A stretch of 64,000 nt of DNA from positions 1,612,001 through 1,676,000 of the forward strand of contig NZ_RCST01000001.1 in NCBI RefSeq assembly GCF_013141865.1, in the 5' to 3' direction. The notes under the pieces are model-generated. The model was not told where the DNA came from and searched no databases. It saw nothing but the letters and a program-made list of their open reading frames with translations. The position numbers and the translations under genes were made by a program. The first letter of the stretch is position 1, and each line of letters opens with the position of its first letter. This DNA is from Methylomonas sp. ZR1. GTDB taxonomy: Bacteria; Pseudomonadota; Gammaproteobacteria; Methylococcales; Methylomonadaceae. Positions 27,498-36,749 of the stretch are shown in pieces.

Positions 27498-28750
27498 TGG
27501 TTAAACAGCGCCGTTAAGTCGTCGCCTCGCCGAACCGTGACGCAATGCGCGCCCAATTCCAGTAAACCGGCGTTCAATGTCCGGTCGCTAGTGTCGCGAC
27601 GGGTCCAACTGGCTGCGTTTAGAAAGCTGTCACGTTCAAACAATACCGCGAACAAATACACGCCCTTGGCCCGCAGCAAAGCCAGCGCCTGCAGGGTTTC
27701 GGGATGGCGATGCGGCGGCTCGGCTAATAACAGCACGACCGTTTCGCCGCGCACGCAATTCAACGCAATCTCGGTCAGCAATTTGGCATACGGCGTGTCG
27801 CCGTCGGCCTCCGCGATTGCCAGCGCATCCAGGATGGCTTGAAAATGAAAATCGCCTTTGCCGGACAAAATCCGCAAAGGCTGTGCGGCATCAGCCAACA
27901 CGCGACTGTGTATATTCTGGCCACAGGCATAAGCCGCCACGGAGGCGGCGATGCGTATCGCGTATTCCAGGGTACTGTGCTTGCCGCGGCCGATATTGGC
28001 GTCCTTGGCCAAATCCAGGGCGATGCAGAGGCATGCCGACGCCAAAGGCTCGAACTCCGTGACCATCAACTCATTCAAGCGCGCCGTAGTCGGCCAATGG
28101 ATATGCCGAGGATTGTCGCCGCGCCGGTATTCGCGTAGGCCGGAAAATTCCGCCGCACCGGCGCCTTCCGGCAGACAATAACCACCGCGGTGAATTTGGC
28201 TGGGTGCGCCGAACAGCGGCAGTGATAGGATGGGAAAGACCTTCGGATAAATGGTCAGGGTTTGCAGGGAACGGTCGGCGCGGCTGCGCGCCTCCGCCAA
28301 GCCCAACGGAAAACTGGACGCCAAGCCCATCGGCCCCAGTTTATAAAAACCGCGCTTTTCGCACAGCAAGGGTACGTCGAAACTACGCTCGCCGCGGCCC
28401 GGCACGTAAGCGACGCTGCCCAGCAATTTGTCACCGTCGTTGGCGCCTTGTTCTGCGGCACCCACAAACGGCAAGCGGTCGACCAACTCCACCATGAAAC
28501 GCGGCAGCCAGCCGCGATTTTGTACGTGGACCCGAAACACGATGGTTTCGCCTTCCAAAGCCCGTTGCGGTCCGACCCGCCGCACCGATAAGCGTTGCAG
28601 CAACCATTGCGGCCAGAGCATGCCGGTCAATAAGGCGGCACTGAGCAATGCAGCGAGCAGCCAGGGCAGACTCTGTTCGCGGCTGATCGCCGCCAGATAC
28701 GCGGCCAGCGTAAAGCCGCACAAGATTAAAAATTTCAGCCTTAGCGCCAT
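27494..28750 (-). CDS. DUF58 domain protein
   Basis: 418 residues. Two N-terminal membrane helices (LILCGFTLAAYLAAI, LPWLLAALLSAALLTG), then a periplasmic-type beta domain, then the DUF58 core with GLREYRRGDNPRHIHWPTTARLNELMVTEFE, a von Willebrand A-like fold. It works with MoxR ATPases in a still poorly defined role in envelope protein or complex assembly. Lies between moxR and the DUF4129 gene, with short overlaps. Confidence 0.85.
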   Translation of the reverse strand: MALRLKFLILCGFTLAAYLAAISREQSLPWLLAALLSAALLTGMLWPQWLLQRLSVRRVGPQRALEGETIVFRVHVQNRGWLPRFMVELVDRLPFVGAAEQGANDGDKLLGSVAYVPGRGERSFDVPLLCEKRGFYKLGPMGLASSFPLGLAEARSRADRSLQTLTIYPKVFPILSLPLFGAPSQIHRGGYCLPEGAGAAEFSGLREYRRGDNPRHIHWPTTARLNELMVTEFEPLASACLCIALDLAKDANIGRGKHSTLEYAIRIAASVAAYACGQNIHSRVLADAAQPLRILSGKGDFHFQAILDALAIAEADGDTPYAKLLTEIALNCVRGETVVLLLAEPPHRHPETLQALALLRAKGVYLFAVLFERDSFLNAASWTRRDTSDRTLNAGLLELGAHCVTVRRGDDLTALFNQ

Positions 28751-28763
28751 TGCAGTCTAGCGA

Positions 28764-29690
28764 TCAAACTACCGGCGGTGGCAGCCGGTCGAGAATTTCC
28801 GCGAGAATCTCGCCGGCATTGCGCCCCAATACCGCGGCCTGCGGTTTGACGATCAGGCGGTGTTCCAGAATCGCCGGCGCGATGCTTTTCACTAAATCCG
28901 GCGACACGAAATCCCGGCCGCGTAAATAAGCCAAGCCTTGCGCACCGCGCGCCAGGGCCAAGGTGCCGCGCGGGCTGATACCCAAGCGCAAATCGCTATG
29001 CTGGCGGCTGGCGGCACTGATACCGACCATATACTTAGCCACGTCCATACTAATATGCACCGCCTTGACCTGAGCCCGCGCCGCTAGAATATCCGCTTCG
29101 GACGTCACAGCCGGCAAGCTGTCGATAGGATGAGTCTGGGTTTGCGCTGCCAGTATCCGCATTTCCTGTTCGATATTGGGGTACTCCATCCGCAAGCGCA
29201 TGAAAAACCGGTCCAGCTGTGCTTCCGGCAAGGCGTGGGTGCCGGCCATATCGATTGGGTTTTGGGTGGCCAGCACCATAAACAGCTTGGGCAGTTCATG
29301 TGTATACCCGTCCACGCTGACATGAAATTCTTCCATGCATTCCAACAACGCCGATTGCGCGCGCGGTGTGGCTCGGTTGATTTCGTCGGCTAGCAGCAGA
29401 TGGGTAAATACCGGCCCCGGCCGGAATTCGAAATCGGCGGTTTTTTGATTGTAGATAGCGACACCGGTAATGTCGGACGGTAATAAATCCGAGGTGCATT
29501 GCAGGCGTTTCATGTCCACCGCCACCGAACGGGCCAATGCCCTGGCCAACATGGTCTTGCCCGTGCCCGGCACATCCTCCAGCAACACGTGGCCGCGGCA
29601 CAGCATCGCGACCACGGCCAATTCGATGACCGGCCGTTTGCCGATAATGACTTTTTCGACGTTTTCAATTAAAGAAAGCATGGCATCCAT
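28764..29690 (-). CDS. MoxR-family AAA+ ATPase
   Basis: 308 residues. Walker A EDVPGTGKTMLARAL, Walker B HLLLADEINRATPRAQSALL, sensor 1 FMVLATQNPIDMAGTHALPE, and arginine-finger region EAQLDRFFMRL. A chaperone-like ATPase, first gene of the three-gene moxR-DUF58-DUF4129 operon (13-bp gap to the next). In methylotrophs MoxR was named for methanol oxidation, but this operon type is general in bacteria, so a link with methanol dehydrogenase is not implied. Confidence 0.93.
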   Translation of the reverse strand: MDAMLSLIENVEKVIIGKRPVIELAVVAMLCRGHVLLEDVPGTGKTMLARALARSVAVDMKRLQCTSDLLPSDITGVAIYNQKTADFEFRPGPVFTHLLLADEINRATPRAQSALLECMEEFHVSVDGYTHELPKLFMVLATQNPIDMAGTHALPEAQLDRFFMRLRMEYPNIEQEMRILAAQTQTHPIDSLPAVTSEADILAARAQVKAVHISMDVAKYMVGISAASRQHSDLRLGISPRGTLALARGAQGLAYLRGRDFVSPDLVKSIAPAILEHRLIVKPQAAVLGRNAGEILAEILDRLPPPVV

Positions 29691-29773
29691 TAGCTGAGGA
29701 TTGTCCTGTTAAAGATGTGAGCGGGAAATGGGAGAGCCAAGCTTAGCAGAGCCTGGCCGTTTGTCATTCCGGA

Positions 29774-30619
29774 CTACGAGTTAAGGCGCTTGGCAGCAAA
29801 TTCGGTATCGGAAAATAGCGCCAACACCGCGAATATCACAATCGCCACCAGCGTCGTGCCCGCAGCGGCGACAGATAAGCCAAAAAACGTCAACCAGGAA
29901 ACAAACGCATAATAAATGGCCGGCATGACGGCGTTATAACCAACCGATAGGCCTATGACTCCGAGCAATAACCAGATCGCAAAATTCAAACCAACGCTAA
30001 TTCGCGCCAAGTAATAAACCGGTTTAACGATACGCTCCTTACGCTTGCCCAGTCCGAAAAATACCAGGCCATAGAGCACGATCAAAGCCGAACCGTAAAC
30101 GAATAGTTCCGGGTGCTCGGCCGCCGACGTCGCTTGATCGAATACATAAAGCACGCTTGCATTTATGTTGCTATGCGCCAGCAGATGGTTTGCCAATGTC
30201 CCGGGATTCGCGGACTCCGCAGTGTCGGGAATAAAATCCGGGAAAAAGAAAACGGCTTGTTGCGGCACGATTAACGTCGAATTGGGCAATGCACTCTGCG
30301 GATATTTACCGGCCGGTTTGCCGTTAACCGACAATATGCCCGCCGCAAAACCGACTTCATCGCCGGGCATACCGACGATTCTGCTGATCTGCAGTTTGCC
30401 GGCCGCATCGTCAAAGCTGATCAAGCGTCCGGCTGCCAAATCCACTTTAGCGGACATTACCATAAAAGCGTTCTTGGACAACTCCTTGTATAAGGGATTG
30501 GCCGATGCCATGCGGCTGATCGGGTGGTACATAACAGTGTAAATAATCGGACAGCCGAAAACGACCACCGCCAGCAGGCTGAGCAGCGTTGGCCCCAATG
30601 AAGATCGATTAACGCGCAT
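29774..30619 (-). CDS. Signal-peptidase-I-like membrane protein (S26 fold, catalytic residues not evident)
   Basis: 281 residues. One N-terminal membrane anchor (LLSLLAVVVFGCPIIYTVMY), an external domain with RIVGMPGDEVGFAAGILSVN resembling the box D of signal peptidase I, then several membrane helices in the last third (YGSALIVLYGLVFFGLG, FAIWLLLGVIGLSVGY, WLTFFGLSVAAAGTTLVAIV). In LepB the residue before the RxVGxPGD arginine is the catalytic Lys; here it is Ser. The usual SMxPT serine box is also not found. So it may be a non-catalytic relative. No operon partner. Confidence 0.55.
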   Translation of the reverse strand: MRVNRSSLGPTLLSLLAVVVFGCPIIYTVMYHPISRMASANPLYKELSKNAFMVMSAKVDLAAGRLISFDDAAGKLQISRIVGMPGDEVGFAAGILSVNGKPAGKYPQSALPNSTLIVPQQAVFFFPDFIPDTAESANPGTLANHLLAHSNINASVLYVFDQATSAAEHPELFVYGSALIVLYGLVFFGLGKRKERIVKPVYYLARISVGLNFAIWLLLGVIGLSVGYNAVMPAIYYAFVSWLTFFGLSVAAAGTTLVAIVIFAVLALFSDTEFAAKRLNS

Positions 30620-30747
30620 AGTGATTCGTCCCAGTCAAAAGCCCTAAAGACTAGCAGAGCCTGAAAACCGTGCATGTTGGCGACGCGGATAGATGGATGG
30701 TCGGGTAATGCTGCTTAGCCGGCAAAGGCTGGAAGTATCCGGAAAAA

Positions 30748-31956
30748 CTAACTTACACTGCGGCGACCAGCCAGCAGGCTTTGTTGCAGTTTGTTGTCGT
30801 CTACCCATAAATCGCCGGCCAACAGTTGCGCGATCTGGGCTTTCAAATCCGGATCGCGGTCGGCTTCGAAAAACAAGTTATGGACAATATTGGATTGGTA
30901 AAAGCGCTCGACGAATAATCGCATCGTATTAAAACCCAGCAAGTACTTATCATCGTCCTCGGTGTGCAGCTCAGGATCGGCTTCCCGCCCGTCGCTTAGC
31001 CCAAAATGGACGCGGTCGGCAACGCGGGCGGCGCTGGTGAAGGCTAAAAATACGCCGGACGAAAACACCGGATCGAGGAAGCCGGCCGCATCGCCGCAGC
31101 AGGCATAGCGGACGCCGTAGCGGCTTTGGTTGGTGTAACTGAAATCCGCTTCGACCCGTACCGGCGCGAATTGCGCCGCTCCTGTTGTCAAACGCCTCAG
31201 GAGCGGCGATGCCGCCAAATAACGGCGCAACAATTCTTCCGCATCGCAGTCCTTGGGGCGCTCTTTCTGTACCACCAAGCCCACGCTCAAGCGGCGTCCA
31301 GCCAACGGAATGATCCAAATCCAGCCAATGTCGACGACCGGCACGTATATATTGCCGGAACTGAACAATTCGTCAGCCTCCTCGCCCGGTTGAATATCCT
31401 CGAAGTGGGTATACACCGCAAATTTGCCCAAATTGTCGATACGTCTGATAGCTTTGTCTTTCCTGCCCATTAACGCGCTGCGGCCCGTGGCATCGATCAA
31501 ATAGCGGCAGTGGTATTGGCCTTTATCGGACAGGATGTCCACCCCTGCCGGTTGGCAGGCAACGTCCAGTACTTTTTCGTCCTGATGTGTATCGACGCCG
31601 TGTTTGCCGGCGTTTTCAAACAGCATCTGATCGAATGGGGCGCGTTCGATCTGGTAGGTCTTGCGATTGATTGCCAACGGAAAATACATGCGCTGTTTGG
31701 TGGCTTCGTCGATAAACACCGCTCCGCTTTTCGATAGGTTGCCAGCGCTCCAATCTATCCCCAAGCGTTGGACGACCGGTTCGCTGAACGGCAGCATGGA
31801 TTCGCCAATGTGAAAACGCGGATGCCTGCCGCTCTCCAACAGCAAAACCTTGTGGCCATATTGCGCCAGCAAGGTCGCGGCCGTCGAGCCGGCCGGACCG
31901 CCACCGACGACCGCAACATCATAGTCAAAACCGTTTTGCTTATTGTCGAGCATCAT
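30748..31956 (-). CDS. FAD-dependent oxidoreductase, flavin halogenase-like (block 1)
   Basis: 402 residues. FAD-binding VAVVGGGPAGSTAATLLAQY, the GES motif FHIGESMLPF, and DAAGFLDPVFSSGVFLAF, as in tryptophan-halogenase-like and geranylgeranyl-reductase-like proteins. Two halogenase hallmarks are present: a WxWxIP box (WIWIIP) and the Lys in SKSGAVF, at the place of the catalytic Lys of phenolic halogenases. Enzymes of this kind are found in xanthomonadin and flexirubin clusters. It could halogenate the polyene head or act as an oxidoreductase; sequence does not decide. Transcribed with the aryl-polyene block 1. A second, related enzyme is at 56432-57658. Confidence 0.7.
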   Translation of the reverse strand: MMLDNKQNGFDYDVAVVGGGPAGSTAATLLAQYGHKVLLLESGRHPRFHIGESMLPFSEPVVQRLGIDWSAGNLSKSGAVFIDEATKQRMYFPLAINRKTYQIERAPFDQMLFENAGKHGVDTHQDEKVLDVACQPAGVDILSDKGQYHCRYLIDATGRSALMGRKDKAIRRIDNLGKFAVYTHFEDIQPGEEADELFSSGNIYVPVVDIGWIWIIPLAGRRLSVGLVVQKERPKDCDAEELLRRYLAASPLLRRLTTGAAQFAPVRVEADFSYTNQSRYGVRYACCGDAAGFLDPVFSSGVFLAFTSAARVADRVHFGLSDGREADPELHTEDDDKYLLGFNTMRLFVERFYQSNIVHNLFFEADRDPDLKAQIAQLLAGDLWVDDNKLQQSLLAGRRSVS

Positions 31957-31971
31957 TCAGAGCTATATTGA

Positions 31972-32382
31972 TTAATCGTTCGGATAACCGTCTTCAGCTG
32001 CATTGTAAATGGCCCGAAACACAGTCCAATGCACGCCGCCGATACCGGCACCGGTGTAAGTAATGATGCCCACACCTTTGTAAAACTCATCGGTGCGCAT
32101 TACGTCCGGGCCGAAATAAAACGGAATCCAGGCTTTACCGGTTTGGTAAGACTTGGTGTCGGTGGGTTGACCGAGAATTTCGTGGACTTGGCCCTGGGTC
32201 ATCCCCAGCTTGAGTTTGGCGAATGGGCTATTGGCCGGAAAATTACCGTCAATCCGCGATTCCGGGGCGGTGCTTGATTGAGCCGCCGGCGTGCCTGCTT
32301 GCGCGGGCGCCTTATTGCTGGATGCGCAGCCGGCGGCCAGCGCTAAAGCGGCGAAGAATGCTAATGTTTTATAGTGCTTCAC
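31972..32382 (-). CDS. Lipoprotein, BamE/SmpA-like
   Basis: 136 residues. Lipoprotein signal with lipobox LAAGCAS. The mature part contains KLKLGMTQGQVHEILGQPTD, the small-protein A/BamE/OmlA helix-hairpin pattern, and a Gly-rich tail (TGAGIGGVHWTVFRA). Likely an outer-membrane or periplasmic lipoprotein. It sits between the flavoenzyme and chain-length-factor genes, in the same direction; a related lipoprotein lies at 47780-48352 at the end of block 2. Role in polyene transport or anchoring is inference. Confidence 0.7.
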   Translation of the reverse strand: MKHYKTLAFFAALALAAGCASSNKAPAQAGTPAAQSSTAPESRIDGNFPANSPFAKLKLGMTQGQVHEILGQPTDTKSYQTGKAWIPFYFGPDVMRTDEFYKGVGIITYTGAGIGGVHWTVFRAIYNAAEDGYPND

Positions 32383-32428
32383 AGAGATACCTTCCGGTTA
32401 GTTTTGTCAGCGGTCAATAGTAGTTCAG

Positions 32429-33214
32429 TTACCGCCATTTTTCACCATCGCCCGTTTTCGGATAAGCAGAGGCCACTCCTGCATGAACTTGCCAACCCGG
32501 CACATGGGGGCTTAATGCTATGGCTTGCGGCACTCTTCCGGTTAAAGCCGCTTCAAGCAAAGGAACGGCGGCCAAAATGGGCATGCTATTAACCGAATCA
32601 GTCCAGTCCGCCGGAAAAATGCTTTCGCCAACTTGCGGTCTGCTAATCTGCATCAGACGTCCATCGACTGTTCCGGCTGCCAATAGCAGGGCATAGGCAA
32701 AAGCCGGATTACCAGAACCGGGAGCCAGATAGCCCGGCCATGCCTCATCGTAACAAACCAATAGCAGTTCGCCACCCTGGCAAGCCAACTGGCACCAAGC
32801 TTCCAACAACGCCATTGCCAAGGTATCCGATCCCGCCGCCAAAGCGGTGGCTGGCTGGGTACATTGCTGAGCGATACTCCAATAACCCGCCGCGGTATTT
32901 TGCACGGAATTATGAAAAGCGCTGGGCGACATCACCCCGTCCGCTTTGACCAGTTCGTTACAAATCTGGTCGGTGGTGTTTATTTCTCCGGCCACGCTGG
33001 CAAATATCGCCGGTAAGCTGGATGGCGAACGCTGGGCTTGCTCGCAAGCGGCGGTGGCCGCGCTGAAGGCCATCTGCATCGCCTGGCTGCTCCGGCGGCG
33101 CAACAGCGGAGGAATGGTCTCGCGATTGATAGCAAAAGCCGGAAACGGCAGGCTAGCTCGAAATGCCGGGTCCGGCGCGCAAACGCCGACGCCAAGCAGG
33201 CTCATGCATTCCAT
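32429..33214 (-). CDS. Ketosynthase-like chain-length factor (block 1)
   Basis: 261 residues, about two thirds of a KS. RRRSSQAMQMAFSAATAACE, SPSAFHNSVQNTAAGYWSIA and ALAAGSDTLAMALLEAWCQL resemble the beta-ketoacyl synthase chain-length-factor family (PF13723-like) of aryl polyene clusters. No active-site Cys in the usual TACSS context, as expected for a partner subunit. Start overlaps the stop of the KS at 33214-34416 (TAATG), so the two are translated together and probably form a heterodimer. The second such gene is 52045-52821. Confidence 0.8.
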   Translation of the reverse strand: MECMSLLGVGVCAPDPAFRASLPFPAFAINRETIPPLLRRRSSQAMQMAFSAATAACEQAQRSPSSLPAIFASVAGEINTTDQICNELVKADGVMSPSAFHNSVQNTAAGYWSIAQQCTQPATALAAGSDTLAMALLEAWCQLACQGGELLLVCYDEAWPGYLAPGSGNPAFAYALLLAAGTVDGRLMQISRPQVGESIFPADWTDSVNSMPILAAVPLLEAALTGRVPQAIALSPHVPGWQVHAGVASAYPKTGDGEKWR

Positions 33215-34416
33215 TATGCAGCCTCCAGCAGGACACTGGCATTGTTGCCACCGAAGCCAAACGCATTGCTCAATATCAGTCGGGGGCTAATGTTCAGTTC
33301 TGGCGCCGTTACCAGCGGAAACCGGCATTCGGGGTCGGGCATTTGCAAACCGCAGGTGCCGGGCAAAAATCCGCGCTCCAAAGCCAGTAGGCTCACCACG
33401 ACTTCCACGGCACCGGCCGCCCCCAAGGTATGACCCAGCAAGCCTTTCACGCCACTGCAGGGCGGCGGATTGGCAAACACGCTGGCTACAGCTCTGGCCT
33501 CGGCAAGATCGTTCAGGGTGCTGGCGGTGGCATGCAAATTAATGTAATCGACCTCGCGCACATCGCGTCCTGCCAAACGTAAAGCCTGCGCCATTGCCGA
33601 AGCAGCCCCAAGCCCCTCCGGGTGCGGCGCACTCATGTGGTGGGCATCCGACGATTCCCCCACCGCCAACAGTCGGGGCCGATCCGTATTGTCAGTGCTG
33701 GGTTTTTCCAACAACAGTAAAGCCGCGCCCTCGCCTATGTTAATCCCTTGGCGCCCCGCATCCATCGGCCGGCAAGCGTCCGCCGAGATCAGTTGCAAAC
33801 TGTTGAAGCCGCGCAGGGTCAGGCGGCACAAACTGTCTACGCCGGCCACCAATACCGCATCACAGCACTCTGTGACGATCATTCTTTGCGCGGCGGCCAA
33901 GGCTTTGGCGCTGGACGAGCAGGCTGTGGAGATGGCGTAGCACGGCCCTTGCAAACCCAGTTCCAGCTGCAAAAATTCGGCTGTGGCTTGGGCGGTTTGC
34001 ACTTTGGTGAAATAAAAGTTGTCCGGCATCACGCCGTCTTGCTGCAAGCGCGCATAGGCGTTCTCTGAGTCGTAGATACCGGAGGTACTGGTGCCGAGTA
34101 TTAAACCGACGCGGGCCGCACCGTAACGGGCGACCGCCCTCTCCACCTCGGCGCGAAAACCGCCCTGCTCCAAAGCTTTTAATGCCAAGCGGGCATTGCG
34201 GGAATTGTAGGTTTGCAAATCAGGCCGAATGTCCGGTAAGGCTGAAGTTACTTCACCCACTACCGTATCAAAAGGAATATCGAACAAGCTTAGCGGTTTC
34301 AGGCAAGGACGATTGGCTAGTAGACTGTTGTACAAAGCGTCCACATCGTCACCGCCGGCGCTGACGCACTGGTAGGCCGTGACGGCGACTGGAGAAATCA
34401 GCGGGGAAATAGGCAT
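33214..34416 (-). CDS. Beta-ketoacyl-ACP synthase (block 1 KS)
   Basis: 400 residues from the ATG at 34416 (MPISPLISPVAVTAYQCVSA). The frame stays open about 600 bp further upstream inside the MMPL gene, but this extension is not KS-like. The start overlaps the MMPL stop, which supports the choice. Catalytic triad visible: Cys in AISTACSSSAKALAAAQ, His in NLHATASTLND and His in GHTLGAAGAVEV. Extends the polyene chain by condensation of malonyl-ACP, together with the chain-length factor that follows. Confidence 0.9.
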   Translation of the reverse strand: MPISPLISPVAVTAYQCVSAGGDDVDALYNSLLANRPCLKPLSLFDIPFDTVVGEVTSALPDIRPDLQTYNSRNARLALKALEQGGFRAEVERAVARYGAARVGLILGTSTSGIYDSENAYARLQQDGVMPDNFYFTKVQTAQATAEFLQLELGLQGPCYAISTACSSSAKALAAAQRMIVTECCDAVLVAGVDSLCRLTLRGFNSLQLISADACRPMDAGRQGINIGEGAALLLLEKPSTDNTDRPRLLAVGESSDAHHMSAPHPEGLGAASAMAQALRLAGRDVREVDYINLHATASTLNDLAEARAVASVFANPPPCSGVKGLLGHTLGAAGAVEVVVSLLALERGFLPGTCGLQMPDPECRFPLVTAPELNISPRLILSNAFGFGGNNASVLLEAA

Positions 34417-36746
34417 TAATTCTTTGGCTTTTGGATCAGTAAGGGACAAAGCAGAAAACCCAAGCTCACGCCCAAGCTTACCGACAGTGCCAGAATTGGC
34501 AAGGTGGGCGTCTTGCCCAAGCCCATGGCACCGAAAGAGGCAATCGTAGTCAGAGTGGATGAGGCAATCGCGTGGTAAGTCACATCGGCATCTTGGCCGC
34601 GGTTGTCGATAAAAAAGATGCCGTAATCCACACATAACGACACCGATAACAACAAGCCAATCACATGCAGAAAACTGACTTCCTCGCCCAGCAGCGCCCA
34701 CGTGGCAAAAATGAACAGCACGCCAGCCAGCGAAGGCAGCAAGGTCAAACACACTTTGTGCAGGTCGCGTTGTTGCAGCCAAATAAACCAGGCCATCACG
34801 ACTATGCCTATGCCCAGCATCATTAAAGACCGATCCCGATATTTCCCCGCCAACTGATCCAGCTGATCTTTTTGGCTGAAGTACCGCGTGCCTTCCAAGC
34901 CGGCCAAACCGGCTGTCAATTTGGCGGGATCGTGCTCGCCCAACCACAGCGATAACATCACCCCGGATTGCCCGCTGACTATTTGCCCGGACAGAATATG
35001 TCTGACAGGCGAATCCATCACCCAATCAGCTTGCAGTGCATCGGGTGACGCAGGCGCTAACGTCCCTAACTTCTCGACCGACAAGCCCGCCTGAGCTAAG
35101 CCGGCTTGCCAAGCTTGCTGAAATTCAGGCGTCAGGCCACGTTGGTAAACTTGGCTATTTTCGGTTTGCAACTGCGCAGATACCAACCACGGAAACAGGC
35201 CGTGATATTCGCTAATGACTCCCGCTTGCTTTAAAGACTGCAACCGGCGTTCGGCGGCTTCGGATCGTTGCAGCGCAGTTTCCCAGTCGTCGGCTTGTAT
35301 CAACACAAAACGGCCCGGTTCGATACTGGAAAAATGCGCGCGCACTGCCGCATCCTGCTGTTTCAAGCTATCCATATTGACTGCCAGTTGCTGCATATCG
35401 CTCATCCAACGAATCTGCGGCAGACACAGCACAGCCATGACGACGCTGGCGGCGAACAGACCCAGCAAGATTTTCCGGTGCCGGCCGCAAAAATTCACCC
35501 AAGCGCCGATGCCCGGCAAATGTGCGGCGTGCAGCGATGAATTGACCAGCAAAGCCGGCAATACCCAGCGGGTCAAGCCCAGCGAGCCAACGACGCTGGC
35601 CAAGGCAAACACGGCAATTTGCTCAAAGCCTGGAAAGCCGGTAAAGCCCAAGGCCCCGTAGCCGATCACGGTCGTTAAGCCGCCCATCAACAGACTGGGC
35701 CACAACAGCTTGGCCGCCGATAGCGGGGTGTTGCGATGCTTGGCGCAATGCACCATCACATGAATCGGATAATCCGAGGAGATGCCGATCAAACTGGCGC
35801 CCAAGGCCAGCGTCAGACTGTGGACTTGCGGAAAGACTAACGCCGTTGCCAGGGTGCCGATTACAAACGACGCGCCTTGCACCATCATCACCCAATGCAA
35901 AGCCGAAAACGAATGAAACAGGAATAAAAATACCAGCGCCACCGCCAAACTGGACACCACCGACACCAGGGTCACATCCTGGCTAATTTCGCTTTGCGCG
36001 GCGACGCTGAACACCGGCACCCCAGCCATCGACAATTTGAAACCCTCCCCGGCCGCGGCGTTTAATGCCACGAAATTGGCCTGTATCGCCCCTTGCAAAC
36101 GTGTCTGCGCTGCCGAATCCAGCGCCGCCGGCCGGCTTTGCAGGATTAACGCGCCACCCTGACTGCGTTTGGCTTGCTGCTGAAACTGTCCCTGTAACGC
36201 CTTAAAGCCGTTTAAAGACAGCAACAACGGATCTTGCTTGGCAATAGTTTTTACAAAGCTGCCTTGCGGCGACAGCAAGGCTTGCTTCAATCCTGCGGCT
36301 TTGGCCGGCAACAGGCTGGGATCGAACAATTCAGGCGCGTCTTGTTCGGGGTTTAGACTGAACAGCCGGGCGTGGTAAGGCGCGTAAGTAGCTACGGCAT
36401 CGACCCAGTCGCGGGGTGGCTGATCGGCCGGCCACACCTGCTCCACGTCATCCAGTTTCGCTAACTGACTAAGCAAGCTCGCAGTGAATGTGGCCACGGA
36501 CATCGGGGCTTCACCTCCAACTGTGGAGTCTGCAGCGGGGGCATGATCGGACTTTTCCACCACCAGCAAATAGCGCCGCGACAGTTCGCCTGACTTCAAC
36601 AAGCCGGCCAACAGCCGGGAGTCTTCATCGTCGGTCGCGGTAAAAAAAGCGTTCAGGTCTGTCTCGACCTTGATCTGCCAGAACGTGATGGCCAACAATA
36701 AGGGAAACAGCAGCACGAACCAGCGCTTTCGCCAGACAAAAGACAT
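34416..36746 (-). CDS. MMPL/RND-family exporter (block 1)
   Basis: 776 residues, two repeats of about six membrane segments each. First repeat: FVWRKRWFVLLFPLLLAITF at the start, then LVSVVSSLAVALVFLFLFHS and GASLIGISSDYPIHVMVHC. Second repeat: LMMLGIGIVVMAWFIWL and LLSVSLCVDYGIFFIDN. The periplasmic porter domains lie between. The GISSDYPIH and SVSLCVDYGIFF segments are the transmembrane-4/10 signatures of the HAE/MMPL type with acidic residues for proton coupling. In aryl polyene clusters this protein is thought to move the lipid across or out of the inner membrane, with a LolA-like carrier, which is the next gene upstream (36750-37382). Confidence 0.9.
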   Translation of the reverse strand: MSFVWRKRWFVLLFPLLLAITFWQIKVETDLNAFFTATDDEDSRLLAGLLKSGELSRRYLLVVEKSDHAPAADSTVGGEAPMSVATFTASLLSQLAKLDDVEQVWPADQPPRDWVDAVATYAPYHARLFSLNPEQDAPELFDPSLLPAKAAGLKQALLSPQGSFVKTIAKQDPLLLSLNGFKALQGQFQQQAKRSQGGALILQSRPAALDSAAQTRLQGAIQANFVALNAAAGEGFKLSMAGVPVFSVAAQSEISQDVTLVSVVSSLAVALVFLFLFHSFSALHWVMMVQGASFVIGTLATALVFPQVHSLTLALGASLIGISSDYPIHVMVHCAKHRNTPLSAAKLLWPSLLMGGLTTVIGYGALGFTGFPGFEQIAVFALASVVGSLGLTRWVLPALLVNSSLHAAHLPGIGAWVNFCGRHRKILLGLFAASVVMAVLCLPQIRWMSDMQQLAVNMDSLKQQDAAVRAHFSSIEPGRFVLIQADDWETALQRSEAAERRLQSLKQAGVISEYHGLFPWLVSAQLQTENSQVYQRGLTPEFQQAWQAGLAQAGLSVEKLGTLAPASPDALQADWVMDSPVRHILSGQIVSGQSGVMLSLWLGEHDPAKLTAGLAGLEGTRYFSQKDQLDQLAGKYRDRSLMMLGIGIVVMAWFIWLQQRDLHKVCLTLLPSLAGVLFIFATWALLGEEVSFLHVIGLLLSVSLCVDYGIFFIDNRGQDADVTYHAIASSTLTTIASFGAMGLGKTPTLPILALSVSLGVSLGFLLCPLLIQKPKN

Positions 36747-36749
36747 GCC

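Noticed and set aside
28764..29690. MoxR gene as part of a methanol dehydrogenase cluster
   Set aside because: It is followed by DUF58 and DUF4129 genes only, the general bacterial arrangement; no mxa structural genes nearby.
34417..35025. N-terminal extension of the block 1 ketosynthase
   Set aside because: The frame is open here, but it lies antiparallel in phase within the MMPL gene and does not resemble a KS; the ATG at 34416 overlaps the MMPL stop.
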